DNA of 64,000 bases from Ornatilinea sp. (GTDB lineage: Bacteria; Chloroflexota; Anaerolineae; Anaerolineales; Anaerolineaceae), in the NCBI GenBank assembly GCA_018433975.1, contig JAHDQE010000043.1:1-64000 (forward strand), read 5' to 3'. The notes below the pieces were generated by a model. The model did not search any database. It was given only the letters and a program-made list of their open reading frames with translations, and had not been told where the DNA came from. Below are positions 1 through 7,452 of this stretch, piece after piece (the first letter of the stretch is position 1; each line of letters begins with the position of its first letter). Made by a program: the position numbers and the translations under genes.

Positions 1-91
1 ATGTCATTCTAGTTACCCTATAATGGAAAAAGGAGCGAAAATGGGGTAGAAAAGATATAGGAACCAACCATAATCTATCTACCCCATTCGC

Positions 92-240
92 ACCTACCTG
101 GGAAAGAGGGCCTCTGTCATTCAGCGCTGCGAGCGCCACGTTCAGACTGCCCGCCCAGGTACAACCGGCAAAAGGTCCAAAACACGCCGTGCTGAGAGCA
201 CCATAACTAGGGAACCCCGACCGGTCTGTGCAATGGAAAC
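92..240 (+). ncRNA. candidate bridge RNA of the IS110 element
   Basis: The non-coding 5' end contains nested helices. An 8-bp perfect stem joins 95-102 (TACCTGGG) to 154-161 (CCCAGGTA) and encloses a GCGCT/AGCGC hairpin at 124-136. A second hairpin GTGCT/AGCAC lies at 189-201. Upstream, 35-50 can pair with 78-91 with a two-base bulge. IS110 recombinases are known to use a bridge RNA of roughly 180 nt encoded in this position, with one internal loop pairing to target and one to donor DNA. The loops here were not matched to flanking DNA, so the assignment is inference from position and structure. Confidence 0.55.
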
Positions 241-267
241 CTCCCGCAAATGCACAAGGAGGTTCTA

Positions 268-1485
268 ATGAAAGTATACATCGGAATCGACTGGAGTAAA
301 GATAAGCACGATATCGCGTTTATGAATGGGGCAGGTGAGGTAAAGGTCTATCAGACCATAGCTGCCTCACCGGCCGGGTTCGAAAATTTCGAGCTCCAAC
401 GCCAACGAATGGGGGTTGCAGCAAGGGAGTGTATTGTAGGGATCGAAACCCACCACAACTTGTTGGTTGATTACCTGGTTGGATACGGGTATGAGCAGCT
501 TTACATCTTGCCACCTATCATGGTCAAGGATGCCCGGAAACGTTTTGCTGCCAGTGGCGCCAGAACGGATCAGAGCGATAGCCGGTTAATTGCAGATATC
601 CTGCGTACGGATCAGGGACGCCTGCATCGTTATGAACCGGATAGTCTCCTGACCCAGCAGATAAAAGGTTTATCCAGTTTACAGCGTTTTCTGACACGCA
701 ATATCATCCAATTGACAAATAGGCTGCGGATCGTGTTATGGCGATATTACCCTAACGCCACCCGAGTTTTCAGCAGTCTGGACCACCTGATTGCACTGGA
801 GTTTATCCGCAACTTTCCAACCCCACAAATGTCACAGCAGATGACCTATGCTGAGTTCAAGAGTTTTGCCAAACAGCACCATTATCCCAAACCAAGTAAG
901 CTGCCTGCTTGTTTTGCCCGCCTTCAACAACCTCAACCACCTGCTCTACCTGCTATCATTGCAACTTACAGCCCAGAAGCTGTCCGGTTGGCTGAATTGT
1001 GCCTGCCCATGGTCAAAAGCCGCTCACAAAACCAAAAGGAACTGCTGAACCTGTTTAGAAAACATCCTGATCACGCTTTGTTTGCTTCTCTGCCTGGTCT
1101 GGGAGATGTCTTGGCTCCCGCTTTACTGGCCAAGTTTGGCGATGACCGCCAGCGTTATCCCACTCTGCAATCTGTGCAGGCTGTTGCAGGTACAAGCCCG
1201 GTTACTAAAGCGAGTGGTAAGAAAAGGTACGTGGTTTTCCGCCGGGCTTGTGATCGTGAATTCCGTTGGGTCGTCCAGCAGTGGGCCAGAGCTTCTCTGA
1301 AGAAATCGGTATGGGCAAACACCTATTTTCGGCAGGTATTCCCAAACTGCCGTTCCACCAGCCATGCCTATCGCTGCCTGGCTAACCGCTGGTTAGCAGT
1401 GGCCTGGCGGATCTGGCAGGATCATGTACCTTATGATGAGGAACGCCACATCCGTCAACATATGATGCGTAAGTTATCTAAATAA
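268..1485 (+). CDS. IS110-family transposase (DEDD recombinase)
   Basis: This 405-residue protein is the recombinase of the element. The N-terminal RuvC-like DEDD domain begins GIDWSKDKHDIAF with Asp8, continues with Glu60 in GIETHHN, and has the paired aspartates in RTDQSD near residues 99-104. The C-terminal Transposase_20 part carries SLPGLGDVLAPALLAKFGD and the conserved serine in GTSPVTKASGK. The ATG at 268 was chosen because AAGGAGG lies at 256-262 with 5-nt spacing; the in-frame ATG at 250 overlaps that ribosome site and would add only six residues. All motifs are present and the frame is open, so the enzyme looks intact. Confidence 0.92.
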   Translation: MKVYIGIDWSKDKHDIAFMNGAGEVKVYQTIAASPAGFENFELQRQRMGVAARECIVGIETHHNLLVDYLVGYGYEQLYILPPIMVKDARKRFAASGARTDQSDSRLIADILRTDQGRLHRYEPDSLLTQQIKGLSSLQRFLTRNIIQLTNRLRIVLWRYYPNATRVFSSLDHLIALEFIRNFPTPQMSQQMTYAEFKSFAKQHHYPKPSKLPACFARLQQPQPPALPAIIATYSPEAVRLAELCLPMVKSRSQNQKELLNLFRKHPDHALFASLPGLGDVLAPALLAKFGDDRQRYPTLQSVQAVAGTSPVTKASGKKRYVVFRRACDREFRWVVQQWARASLKKSVWANTYFRQVFPNCRSTSHAYRCLANRWLAVAWRIWQDHVPYDEERHIRQHMMRKLSK

Positions 1486-1530
1486 TTTCAATTGAGGCTG
1501 CATTGTCGGGAGTGAATGGTTTGGTTCCTA

Positions 1531-1978
1531 AGCTAGATTTTCCTTACTCTCCGCAAGCTGTAATCCAATTGCAGCTCGCTTAGTTTGTCGTGTTTAATTT
1601 TGTTTTTGGTACTTGACAAAACACGTCTGAACGACCGGAGGGAGCGAAGAATCTCTGCCTAACTTTCCGGCTGGACAAAGTCGCAACGCCCGGCATAGCA
1701 AGGTCGTACAGCTCATCCCTTTCCAGCACACCCAACACATTATTTTGAGCAACTATAAAGAACGCAGAGACTCTAATCCCCTTCCCGGCTGACCAGAGAT
1801 CCTTACCCTTCGGGAAGATCGCCCCGCTTTCATGCTCTGGCGAGGGTCAAAAGCGCCGGTATTTTACTCTTTTTACCTGCATCGCTTGATTGACCAGCAC
1901 TCGCGGCAGTTCAGGAAACACATCCAATAATTCATAACCGCAAACACTTGCGCGAGTGTATAATCGTTAATAATATCA
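1531..1978. other. non-coding gap between IS element and lipoprotein gene
   Basis: No open reading frame with a plausible start is visible on either strand. The only signal I support is a TATAAT at 1959-1964, 14 nt before the ATG of the following gene, which would place transcription start about 7 nt upstream of the codon. No clear -35 box precedes it. Confidence 0.5.
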
Positions 1979-4129
1979 ATGGACCTCAATACCCGGCGCT
2001 GTCTACGTCTACTTTCATTAACTACTGTGCTTCTTGCGCATTTCGTGGTCGGCTGTTCAGTGGCTCCCTCAACCCTGAAGGCCTCTGCTACATCGACGGC
2101 CCGCCCGTCGTCCACACCTATACCTTCAACCTTCACCCCCACTCCAAACCGCCTCTACGGCATCCTGCTCACCCACACAGCTCAGGCCACTGCTCGGCCC
2201 ACCCACACAAACACGCCAACGGGGACCTCCACTCCAATACCCAGTCCGACTGCCCCACAGATCGATATGCCGGGAGTGGACTTTAATCCTGACGGTAACG
2301 TTCCTACATCCAGTACCCCGATTCGCGAAGATAACCTTACCCAACTGGTTCAGATAGCCCAATGGGGAAAGGGTTCCATTCGGCGCATCATCTCTTCACC
2401 GGATGGCCAGACCCTGCTGGCCGTCAGCCCATTTGGGATCGCGGTGTATTCATTGGACGACTTCCAAAGACCCGCCCGGTGGCTGCCGTTTGATTCCCCC
2501 ACTTATTTCGATAATATGCTGGTCAGTACTGATGGAACGCTGGTCCGCCTGCAATGGCCGCAGCCTTACCCAAGTGAAAAGATCGAAACCAGAGTGTTCA
2601 ACATGGCGACCGGGTCTTTCCAACCGGAAGATAAAAAAACAGAATGGGTGCTTTCGCAGTCTGATCAGATCGGCGGCTACAGCGGATTGACCATCATTTC
2701 GCCAGACAGCAAGCTCCGATTTGAAGGACAGCCACGCTTTCTGGATAAGACTTACACCATTGAGATTTCCGAAGAGTTCGTTTACGACCATCAAACCGGC
2801 GAACAGCTGTTCCGATTGAAAGCCGAATCGCTCTATGTTAATTTTGAGGACACCTACAAGCCCGATGGTTGCGACTTATACCCGTTCAGCCCGTGCGGAA
2901 ATGTTTACATCCCAAATGTGATGTCACCTTATCGGGCGGCTTTCTCGGATACCGGCAGGGTGCTGGCGGTTTTATATCGCGCGCCCAATCTCTGGAACAG
3001 CAATCAATTCAGCCTGCTGCGCATTTATTCTGCGCAGGATGGCAGTGTAATCGATATCTTTGGCAGTTTTAAAGAACCCGTAGAAGACTTTGCCTTCCAG
3101 CCCGGCAGCGATCGCCTCTTGATCGCCTTTGTCAGTGGGTCGATCCAGACCTGGGACTTGGCCGCGCATAAGCTTCTTCACCAAACCTGGGATTTTCGCC
3201 CATCCGTGACCACCTTCGCTTTTTCAAGCGACGGCAGGTATTTGATAGTTCAATATCCCGATTTCGTTGAAGTGCTCCACACCCGTGATGGAGCAATCGC
3301 CGGGCGATATGAGGCCAGCGCTTTTGCGCTCTCGCCGCAGGAGAACCTGCTTGCCCTCGGCAATGAGCAGGGCGGCATTCAGGTCGAAAATTTGGATCAG
3401 CAAAAAACCATCAGCCGCATGGTGGGACACACAGCCGTGATCTATGCCCTTGCCTTTTCACCAGACGGGCAAATACTAACATCATCCAGCGAAGACTGCT
3501 TCATCCGCAGTTGGGATGTACACACCGGCACGTTCCAGCACTTTTTTGAAAAAGCAGAAGTGGATGTTGTCAACGAGGGGTATTCAATGTCGCGGATTTT
3601 CGTGTATTACATGAAATTTGTGCCCGGCAGCGATCAACTGGTCGGGTTTGGCAGTTGGGGCACGGCCGCAAGCTGGAATATCCACTCCGGGGCTAAGGAG
3701 TACACGGTCATTTCCAAACCCCTGGAATTCTATAATGGAATACAAACGATCAGCCCTCATTTTCCCCAATCCTTCTGGGTTGTGCCGGAGGAATCGCGCT
3801 TCTATATCAATGAAGTTTCCTACGACCTCGAAAGCGGTGAGTTTATTGGCGGTTACACACCGCCGGAGGACCTTCCCAAGGGCTGCGGCCCAGAGGGACC
3901 TCAATCCGTCGATGGAAAAATCCGCTTCACGTTGGGGTATGGGGAACTGGAAGGGCAGATCTGTGTGCTTGGCGCGGCAGATCAACGGCTGTTGTATCGA
4001 ATTCCGGTACTTTCCCAACAAAATGACGGAGTGATCTATATCCGACAGATCTTCCTTTCACCGGATGGGACCCGGTTGTATGTTGTCAGTCGGGATAACC
4101 CAATTTTCGTTTATCAAATTCAGCCATAA
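1979..4129 (+). CDS. WD40-like beta-propeller lipoprotein
   Basis: The 716-residue protein starts with a lipoprotein signal peptide: basic MDLNTRRCLR, a hydrophobic stretch, then the lipobox VVGC with Cys26. A Ser/Thr/Pro-rich linker (about 27-95) follows, as expected for an extracellular spacer. The rest consists of blade-like repeats such as SPDGQTLLAVS, FQPGSDRLLIAF, FSSDGRYLIVQ and the clearest WD unit, HTAVIYALAFSPDGQIL ending in IRSWDVHTG near residues 485-520. The role is unknown; such propellers usually mediate protein contacts. The gene stands alone, and the leader predicted from the TATAAT at 1959 is very short. Confidence 0.8.
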   Translation: MDLNTRRCLRLLSLTTVLLAHFVVGCSVAPSTLKASATSTARPSSTPIPSTFTPTPNRLYGILLTHTAQATARPTHTNTPTGTSTPIPSPTAPQIDMPGVDFNPDGNVPTSSTPIREDNLTQLVQIAQWGKGSIRRIISSPDGQTLLAVSPFGIAVYSLDDFQRPARWLPFDSPTYFDNMLVSTDGTLVRLQWPQPYPSEKIETRVFNMATGSFQPEDKKTEWVLSQSDQIGGYSGLTIISPDSKLRFEGQPRFLDKTYTIEISEEFVYDHQTGEQLFRLKAESLYVNFEDTYKPDGCDLYPFSPCGNVYIPNVMSPYRAAFSDTGRVLAVLYRAPNLWNSNQFSLLRIYSAQDGSVIDIFGSFKEPVEDFAFQPGSDRLLIAFVSGSIQTWDLAAHKLLHQTWDFRPSVTTFAFSSDGRYLIVQYPDFVEVLHTRDGAIAGRYEASAFALSPQENLLALGNEQGGIQVENLDQQKTISRMVGHTAVIYALAFSPDGQILTSSSEDCFIRSWDVHTGTFQHFFEKAEVDVVNEGYSMSRIFVYYMKFVPGSDQLVGFGSWGTAASWNIHSGAKEYTVISKPLEFYNGIQTISPHFPQSFWVVPEESRFYINEVSYDLESGEFIGGYTPPEDLPKGCGPEGPQSVDGKIRFTLGYGELEGQICVLGAADQRLLYRIPVLSQQNDGVIYIRQIFLSPDGTRLYVVSRDNPIFVYQIQP

Positions 4130-4355
4130 ACACGAAAACGTTGTGGATCAAGGAAAGTATACGCGATAAGTCCTTTAGGGGTGTAAAATCATCCCTGTCT
4201 GGGTTAGGTGAGCCATATCCGCTCGCGCCAAATCTTTCACCAAATGGTCTTCTTCTAGCCCTGGTTGTGATGACCTTAATTGGAATCCCTGCTGACTCTC
4301 ATACAAACCACAGCAAATGAGGCCGCGTTGCGCTCTTTCTCAGCGCCACGCATCC

Positions 4356-4964
4356 TCACCGTTCATCCCTTCCCATCCAGCGATCCATCTTCGGGATCAC
4401 CAGGCTGGTGCGCTGCTGGTAGCGCCGGTATTCGTCCCCATAGCGGATCAGCAAATCCTTCTCCTCTGCCGCCAGCATCCAGGCGTACGGCAGCAGGAAA
4501 AACACATTGAACACCGCCAGGAAAGGCGAATTGAGCAGCAGGGCCATTCCCCACATGGCGATCACCTCCCCCAGGCTCTGCGGGTGGCGGATATAGCGGT
4601 AAACCCCGCCGTACATTGTGTGTTCCTTGCGCGGCAGCAGGGTCTCCTCACCCGCGTCGCGCACCCCGACCAGCATCAGCACCGTGGAAGGCACCGCGAT
4701 CAGCACCCCCAGCACCGCCGAAATCCAGTACGGCCATGGGAAGCCGCGCGGAAAGGGAGCAGGCGGGTAAAAAGCCGAAAGTACATAGGGCACAAAGAAC
4801 AGCAGATACAACCCCATCGCGATCTTCCGGGTCCGGCCGCAGACCGTATACGCCTCGGGACCGATCTTCTTTTCCAGCGCGGCCGGGCTGACGCTGCGCA
4901 CATACACCGCCGTCGTCACCACTGCCAGCACCGCCAACACTGCCACATTGATCCACGCCCACAT
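4356..4964 (-). CDS. isoprenylcysteine carboxyl methyltransferase-like membrane protein
   Basis: A 202-residue integral membrane protein with about five hydrophobic segments. The C-terminal half holds the ICMT/PEMT hallmark: YGGVYRYIRHPQSLGE followed by a hydrophobic helix and EEKDLLIRYGDEYRRYQ, which together form the S-adenosylmethionine site in this family. The bacterial substrate is not predictable; members methylate lipids or small thiol compounds. I choose the ATG at 4964, with GGGAGG about 7 nt upstream, over the GTG at 4970. The first codons and the upstream 300 bp recur at 8930-9190, which shows that this gene once abutted a copy of the TPR-STAND ATPase gene. Confidence 0.8.
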   Translation of the reverse strand: MWAWINVAVLAVLAVVTTAVYVRSVSPAALEKKIGPEAYTVCGRTRKIAMGLYLLFFVPYVLSAFYPPAPFPRGFPWPYWISAVLGVLIAVPSTVLMLVGVRDAGEETLLPRKEHTMYGGVYRYIRHPQSLGEVIAMWGMALLLNSPFLAVFNVFFLLPYAWMLAAEEKDLLIRYGDEYRRYQQRTSLVIPKMDRWMGRDER

Positions 4965-5285
4965 ATTCACCTCCCGGGATACCTGTATCTACTGCGATTA
5001 TCCGACCGAAGTCCTGTCGAGTCAAGCACCAACCTGCCGCCCATTTTCTTTAAATAAAAAGAGGCAAAGCCCATTTCACAACGCCTCGCCCCGCATCCAT
5101 TTATAAAACTACAGACGGCGTTAACTTCCTTTCCTCACCCCCGCCCGCAGGTCCTCCAGATAAGCGGCATGTTTCTCCGCTTTCGGGTGGCCGATCTTTC
5201 GTTTGACCTCCAGCGATTGCTCATCATAATCAATCGCCCGCTGCGCATCGCCCAGGTTCAAAGCGGCATTCCCCGGGTGCAAAGG
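4940..5285. repeat. left copy of a duplicated gene junction flanking the inserted block
   Basis: Positions 4940-5190 align without gaps to 8930-9180 at an offset of 3990. Positions 5191 to about 5285 then align to 9421 onward at an offset of 4230. The difference of 240 bp equals two 40-residue TPR units. In about 115 bases around the ATPase terminator I count eight differences, all transitions. The repeat carries the 5' end of the methyltransferase gene, the spacer, the terminator (5061-5087) and the 3' end of the ATPase gene. Confidence 0.85.
5121..5285 (-). pseudogene. 3' remnant of a TPR-STAND ATPase gene
   Basis: This reads NAALNLGDAQRAIDYDEQ and ends HAAYLEDLRAGVRKGS, the same C-terminus as the full gene at 9111-11648. 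It lacks everything upstream of the last TPR region and has an internal deletion of exactly two TPR units compared with the intact copy. The open frame upstream of about 5285 is unrelated sequence. It is a truncated copy and is unlikely to yield a functional product. Confidence 0.8.
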
Positions 5286-5296
5286 TTGGCCTGAAG

Positions 5297-5410
5297 TGCA
5301 AAAAGACACCTTATGAATAAGCTTAAAAGAGTTAACAATCCTGCAAAAAACAACACGCTAGCTACGCCGAAACGGTCAGTTAAAAAACCTCCTGCAAGTA
5401 ATGAACGCAT
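5297..5410 (-). pseudogene. possible C-terminal fragment of an MFS transporter
   Basis: A short frame contains GGFLTDRFGVASVLFFAG followed by a hydrophobic LLTLLSLFI stretch. This resembles the last transmembrane segment of major facilitator proteins, in which a D-R-x-G loop precedes a helix. Nothing upstream extends the similarity. It lies at the left edge of the inserted block, directly against the duplicated junction, and looks like debris from the insertion event. The identification rests on one short motif. Confidence 0.35.
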
Positions 5411-5469
5411 ACCCGAATGCCGATAAGAGAAAAACCGAAAAAAATAGAAGCAGATTTTTTCACCTGGAT

Positions 5470-5913
5470 TCACTCATGATTTAGTTCCTCCAGAATCCAC
5501 CGGGTCACTTCCTTTGTTAAAGGGATGCAAACTTCTCTTTTAACCTTTTGACCATACAGCTCCACAACCTTTGGATCATTTTTGTCATAGCCGACGATAT
5601 CGCTACAGTTCGGCGAACCGTATTTGCAGCAAAATTTCTGAAAAATACGATTGGCAGGCTCGCAGGCATTTTTTCGGCTTTCGTTTTCCAAACTTCTGCC
5701 TCTGAAAATCCCCATACATAAGTAAGCGGCAAGCAATGAACCACAAGTGGCTCCGTTGATCATGCCGCCGCCAAAGGGGGTGCTGACTTTCAAAAGCAGA
5801 TCATTTTTCATCCCCATATATTCGCTTACGGCCAGAATAATTGCTTCGCAGCAGTGATAATTTCCGGCATATAGTTGACCGGCTTTTTCAACAACATCAT
5901 TTCTATTTGGCAT
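5470..5913 (-). CDS. C_GCAxxG_C_C family protein
   Basis: The 147-residue protein has the cysteine spacing of the C_GCAxxG_C_C family: CCEAIILAV near the N-terminus, FGGGMINGATCGSLLAAY in the middle, a CC pair and an NCSD cysteine, and VCIPLT near the end. These proteins are thought to be redox-active or metal-binding, but the function is not established. The start is supported by AAGGAGG upstream of the ATG at 5913. The same domain occurs as a C-terminal fusion on the sugar-alcohol dehydrogenase at 40176-41882, so the window has two versions. It belongs to the lower-GC inserted block. Confidence 0.85.
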   Translation of the reverse strand: MPNRNDVVEKAGQLYAGNYHCCEAIILAVSEYMGMKNDLLLKVSTPFGGGMINGATCGSLLAAYLCMGIFRGRSLENESRKNACEPANRIFQKFCCKYGSPNCSDIVGYDKNDPKVVELYGQKVKREVCIPLTKEVTRWILEELNHE

Positions 5914-5976
5914 CTAAATTGTTCCTCCTTGAAATTTTTACAATCCTTTTCTACCGCTGAGCAGATTGCAGTACCT

Positions 5977-6465
5977 TTACAGGAATTGCTCCATAAATCC
6001 TACGGTAAAGGGCAAGTGGTCAAATTTTTTCGTTCCGGTATGTACGAACCCATTAACCCGATACCACTCTTTCAAAATGACGTTTTCCTCGATCATCCCG
6101 ATTGTGATTTTTTTCGCCGCTAACTCTTTCGCAGTTTTTCGGGCAAAAGACAAAAGCGCCACTCCATATCCCAGGTGCCGATATTCCGGCTTTACAGCCA
6201 GCTTTTTCAACTCATAGACATCGGGAGATTTTTGTTCCAACTGCATAAACCCCACCATACTTTGGTCACAGTAGAGGCCATACATCAGAATGCCTTTGCG
6301 CCACTCCGTTTCCAGCCATGAGCGCTCAATAAAAGCCCCATTGGTAGGACAGTTTTGGCGGGTCAAATGAAACTGTTCGGCGACAGTGGCGAAGCTGTCC
6401 CTGATTAACCCGGCGCAGGCGTCCAATTCCTCATATCTGATTTTTCTGATCACAGGGCAATTCAT
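5977..6465 (-). CDS. GNAT-family N-acetyltransferase
   Basis: A 162-residue acetyltransferase. The acetyl-CoA binding core is visible as LKKLAVKPEYRHLGYGVALL, with the family motif R-x-x-G-x-G/A in slightly altered form (RHLGYG), followed by a helix and the C-terminal WYRVNGFVHTGTKKFDHLPF. The start at 6465 gives MNCPVIRKIRY and overlaps the end of the upstream exporter gene by 35 bp, implying translational coupling. Pairing with an EamA exporter under a divergent MocR regulator suggests detoxification or export of an amine or amino acid; the substrate is not predictable. Confidence 0.8.
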   Translation of the reverse strand: MNCPVIRKIRYEELDACAGLIRDSFATVAEQFHLTRQNCPTNGAFIERSWLETEWRKGILMYGLYCDQSMVGFMQLEQKSPDVYELKKLAVKPEYRHLGYGVALLSFARKTAKELAAKKITIGMIEENVILKEWYRVNGFVHTGTKKFDHLPFTVGFMEQFL

Positions 6466-7330
6466 AAAATTTTCTTCCAAAATTGAAAATGAAAACGCCA
6501 AGCAGGATAATACCGCCCCCCAACAGGGTTGCATGGTCGGGGACTTCACCGGCAATTAAAAAACCCAGAATGCTTGTCAAGAAAGGGGTAATAAACATAT
6601 AGTTGCTCACCTGCGATGTCTGCTTTGCCAGAGAAAATGCCTTTGCCCATGCAGCATAGGCAATTGCGCTGGAAAATACTCCCATAATCGCAATATAAAC
6701 AAACTGGACCGGAGGGGCATTGGGGATTTCCCGGATGGAAACAGGCGCAAAAATTGCCAACAGAAACGTTCCGAAGAAAATGCTGTATGTAGAAGCCTGA
6801 AAGGCCGTATAGGTTTTGATCAACCTCCGTTGGAGCAGGTTATAAGTACTCAAAGCCAGCGCTGCGAGAAAAAGCCAAAACAGCCCGGTATTGATGGAAA
6901 ACACACCATTTATTAAGGTCAACACGATGACGCCTATAAACTCGATCAGAATTGCTGCCCATTGAAAAATCTGCAATCTCTCCTGATAAAAGAAGCGGGC
7001 GAGCAAGGCGGTGATAACGGGAACCGTGGCAAGCACAACGCTGCCGGTACAAGCCGTAACCGTGGCTTGCCCCTGATTGAACGCAATCATATAGAGAAAG
7101 AACCCCGTGGCTCCGGCCGCGATAAGCCACGGCAGATCAGCCCGGCGCGGTAATTTCATTTTTGTGCTAAACGCAACGACCAGAAGGGTGCAGGAAGCAA
7201 TAAAATACCTTAAAAAACCCAGAGAGAATGCGGAAAAGTATTGCAGCGTGAGCCGCGTCAGCACATAAGTCAATGACCAGAAGATAATTGTGACAGCCGC
7301 ATAGGGGTGAAAGCTATTTTTTAAATCCAT
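6431..7330 (-). CDS. EamA/DMT-family transporter
   Basis: About 299 residues with ten hydrophobic helices in two homologous halves, the layout of the drug/metabolite transporter superfamily. EamA-type signatures include TRLTLQYFSAFSLGFLRY in helix 2 and the second-half AIMGVFSSAIAYAAWAKA. The ATG at 7330 has GAGAGG about 7 nt upstream and is preferred to the longer start at 7345. It is transcribed divergently from the MocR regulator and overlaps the GNAT gene downstream. MocR-EamA pairs are common, and the regulator usually controls the exporter. Confidence 0.85.
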   Translation of the reverse strand: MDLKNSFHPYAAVTIIFWSLTYVLTRLTLQYFSAFSLGFLRYFIASCTLLVVAFSTKMKLPRRADLPWLIAAGATGFFLYMIAFNQGQATVTACTGSVVLATVPVITALLARFFYQERLQIFQWAAILIEFIGVIVLTLINGVFSINTGLFWLFLAALALSTYNLLQRRLIKTYTAFQASTYSIFFGTFLLAIFAPVSIREIPNAPPVQFVYIAIMGVFSSAIAYAAWAKAFSLAKQTSQVSNYMFITPFLTSILGFLIAGEVPDHATLLGGGIILLGVFIFNFGRKFYELPCDQKNQI

Positions 7331-7347
7331 ATCGATGCCTCTCAAAC

Positions 7348-7376
7348 TTGTACATACGAATGTATTACCCTATAAT
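7348..7376 (+). promoter_or_regulatory. sigma70-type promoter for the MocR gene, with palindrome
   Basis: TTGTAC at 7348-7353 and TATAAT at 7371-7376 are separated by exactly 17 bp. Within the spacer, TACAT/ATGTA form an inverted repeat at 7351-7364, a possible regulator site between the divergent genes. Confidence 0.65.
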
Positions 7377-7452
7377 GAAAACACAAATCACCGGTATATA
7401 AAAGATACAGTTTTATGCAAATTTTATTGAGCCGGTTTTGCAAGGGAACGTG

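Larger units (their letters stand above)
35..1530 (+). mobile_element. IS110-family insertion element (approximate limits)
   Basis: A DEDD transposase gene is preceded by about 200 nt of structured non-coding DNA and followed by only about 45 nt before a short inverted match. The segment 58-71 (TAGGAACCAACCAT) matches the complement of 1516-1530 with one inserted T. IS110-family elements usually lack true terminal inverted repeats and leave no target duplication, so the exact ends cannot be fixed from this copy; the limits given are the outermost structured positions. A long 5' and short 3' non-coding end fits the IS110 subgroup better than the IS1111 subgroup, although subterminal inverted repeats are an IS1111 trait. 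Confidence 0.75.

Noticed and set aside
4317..5057. Open frame on the plus strand opposite the methyltransferase gene
   Set aside because: It has extreme His/Arg/Pro composition and runs opposite a gene with clear family motifs.
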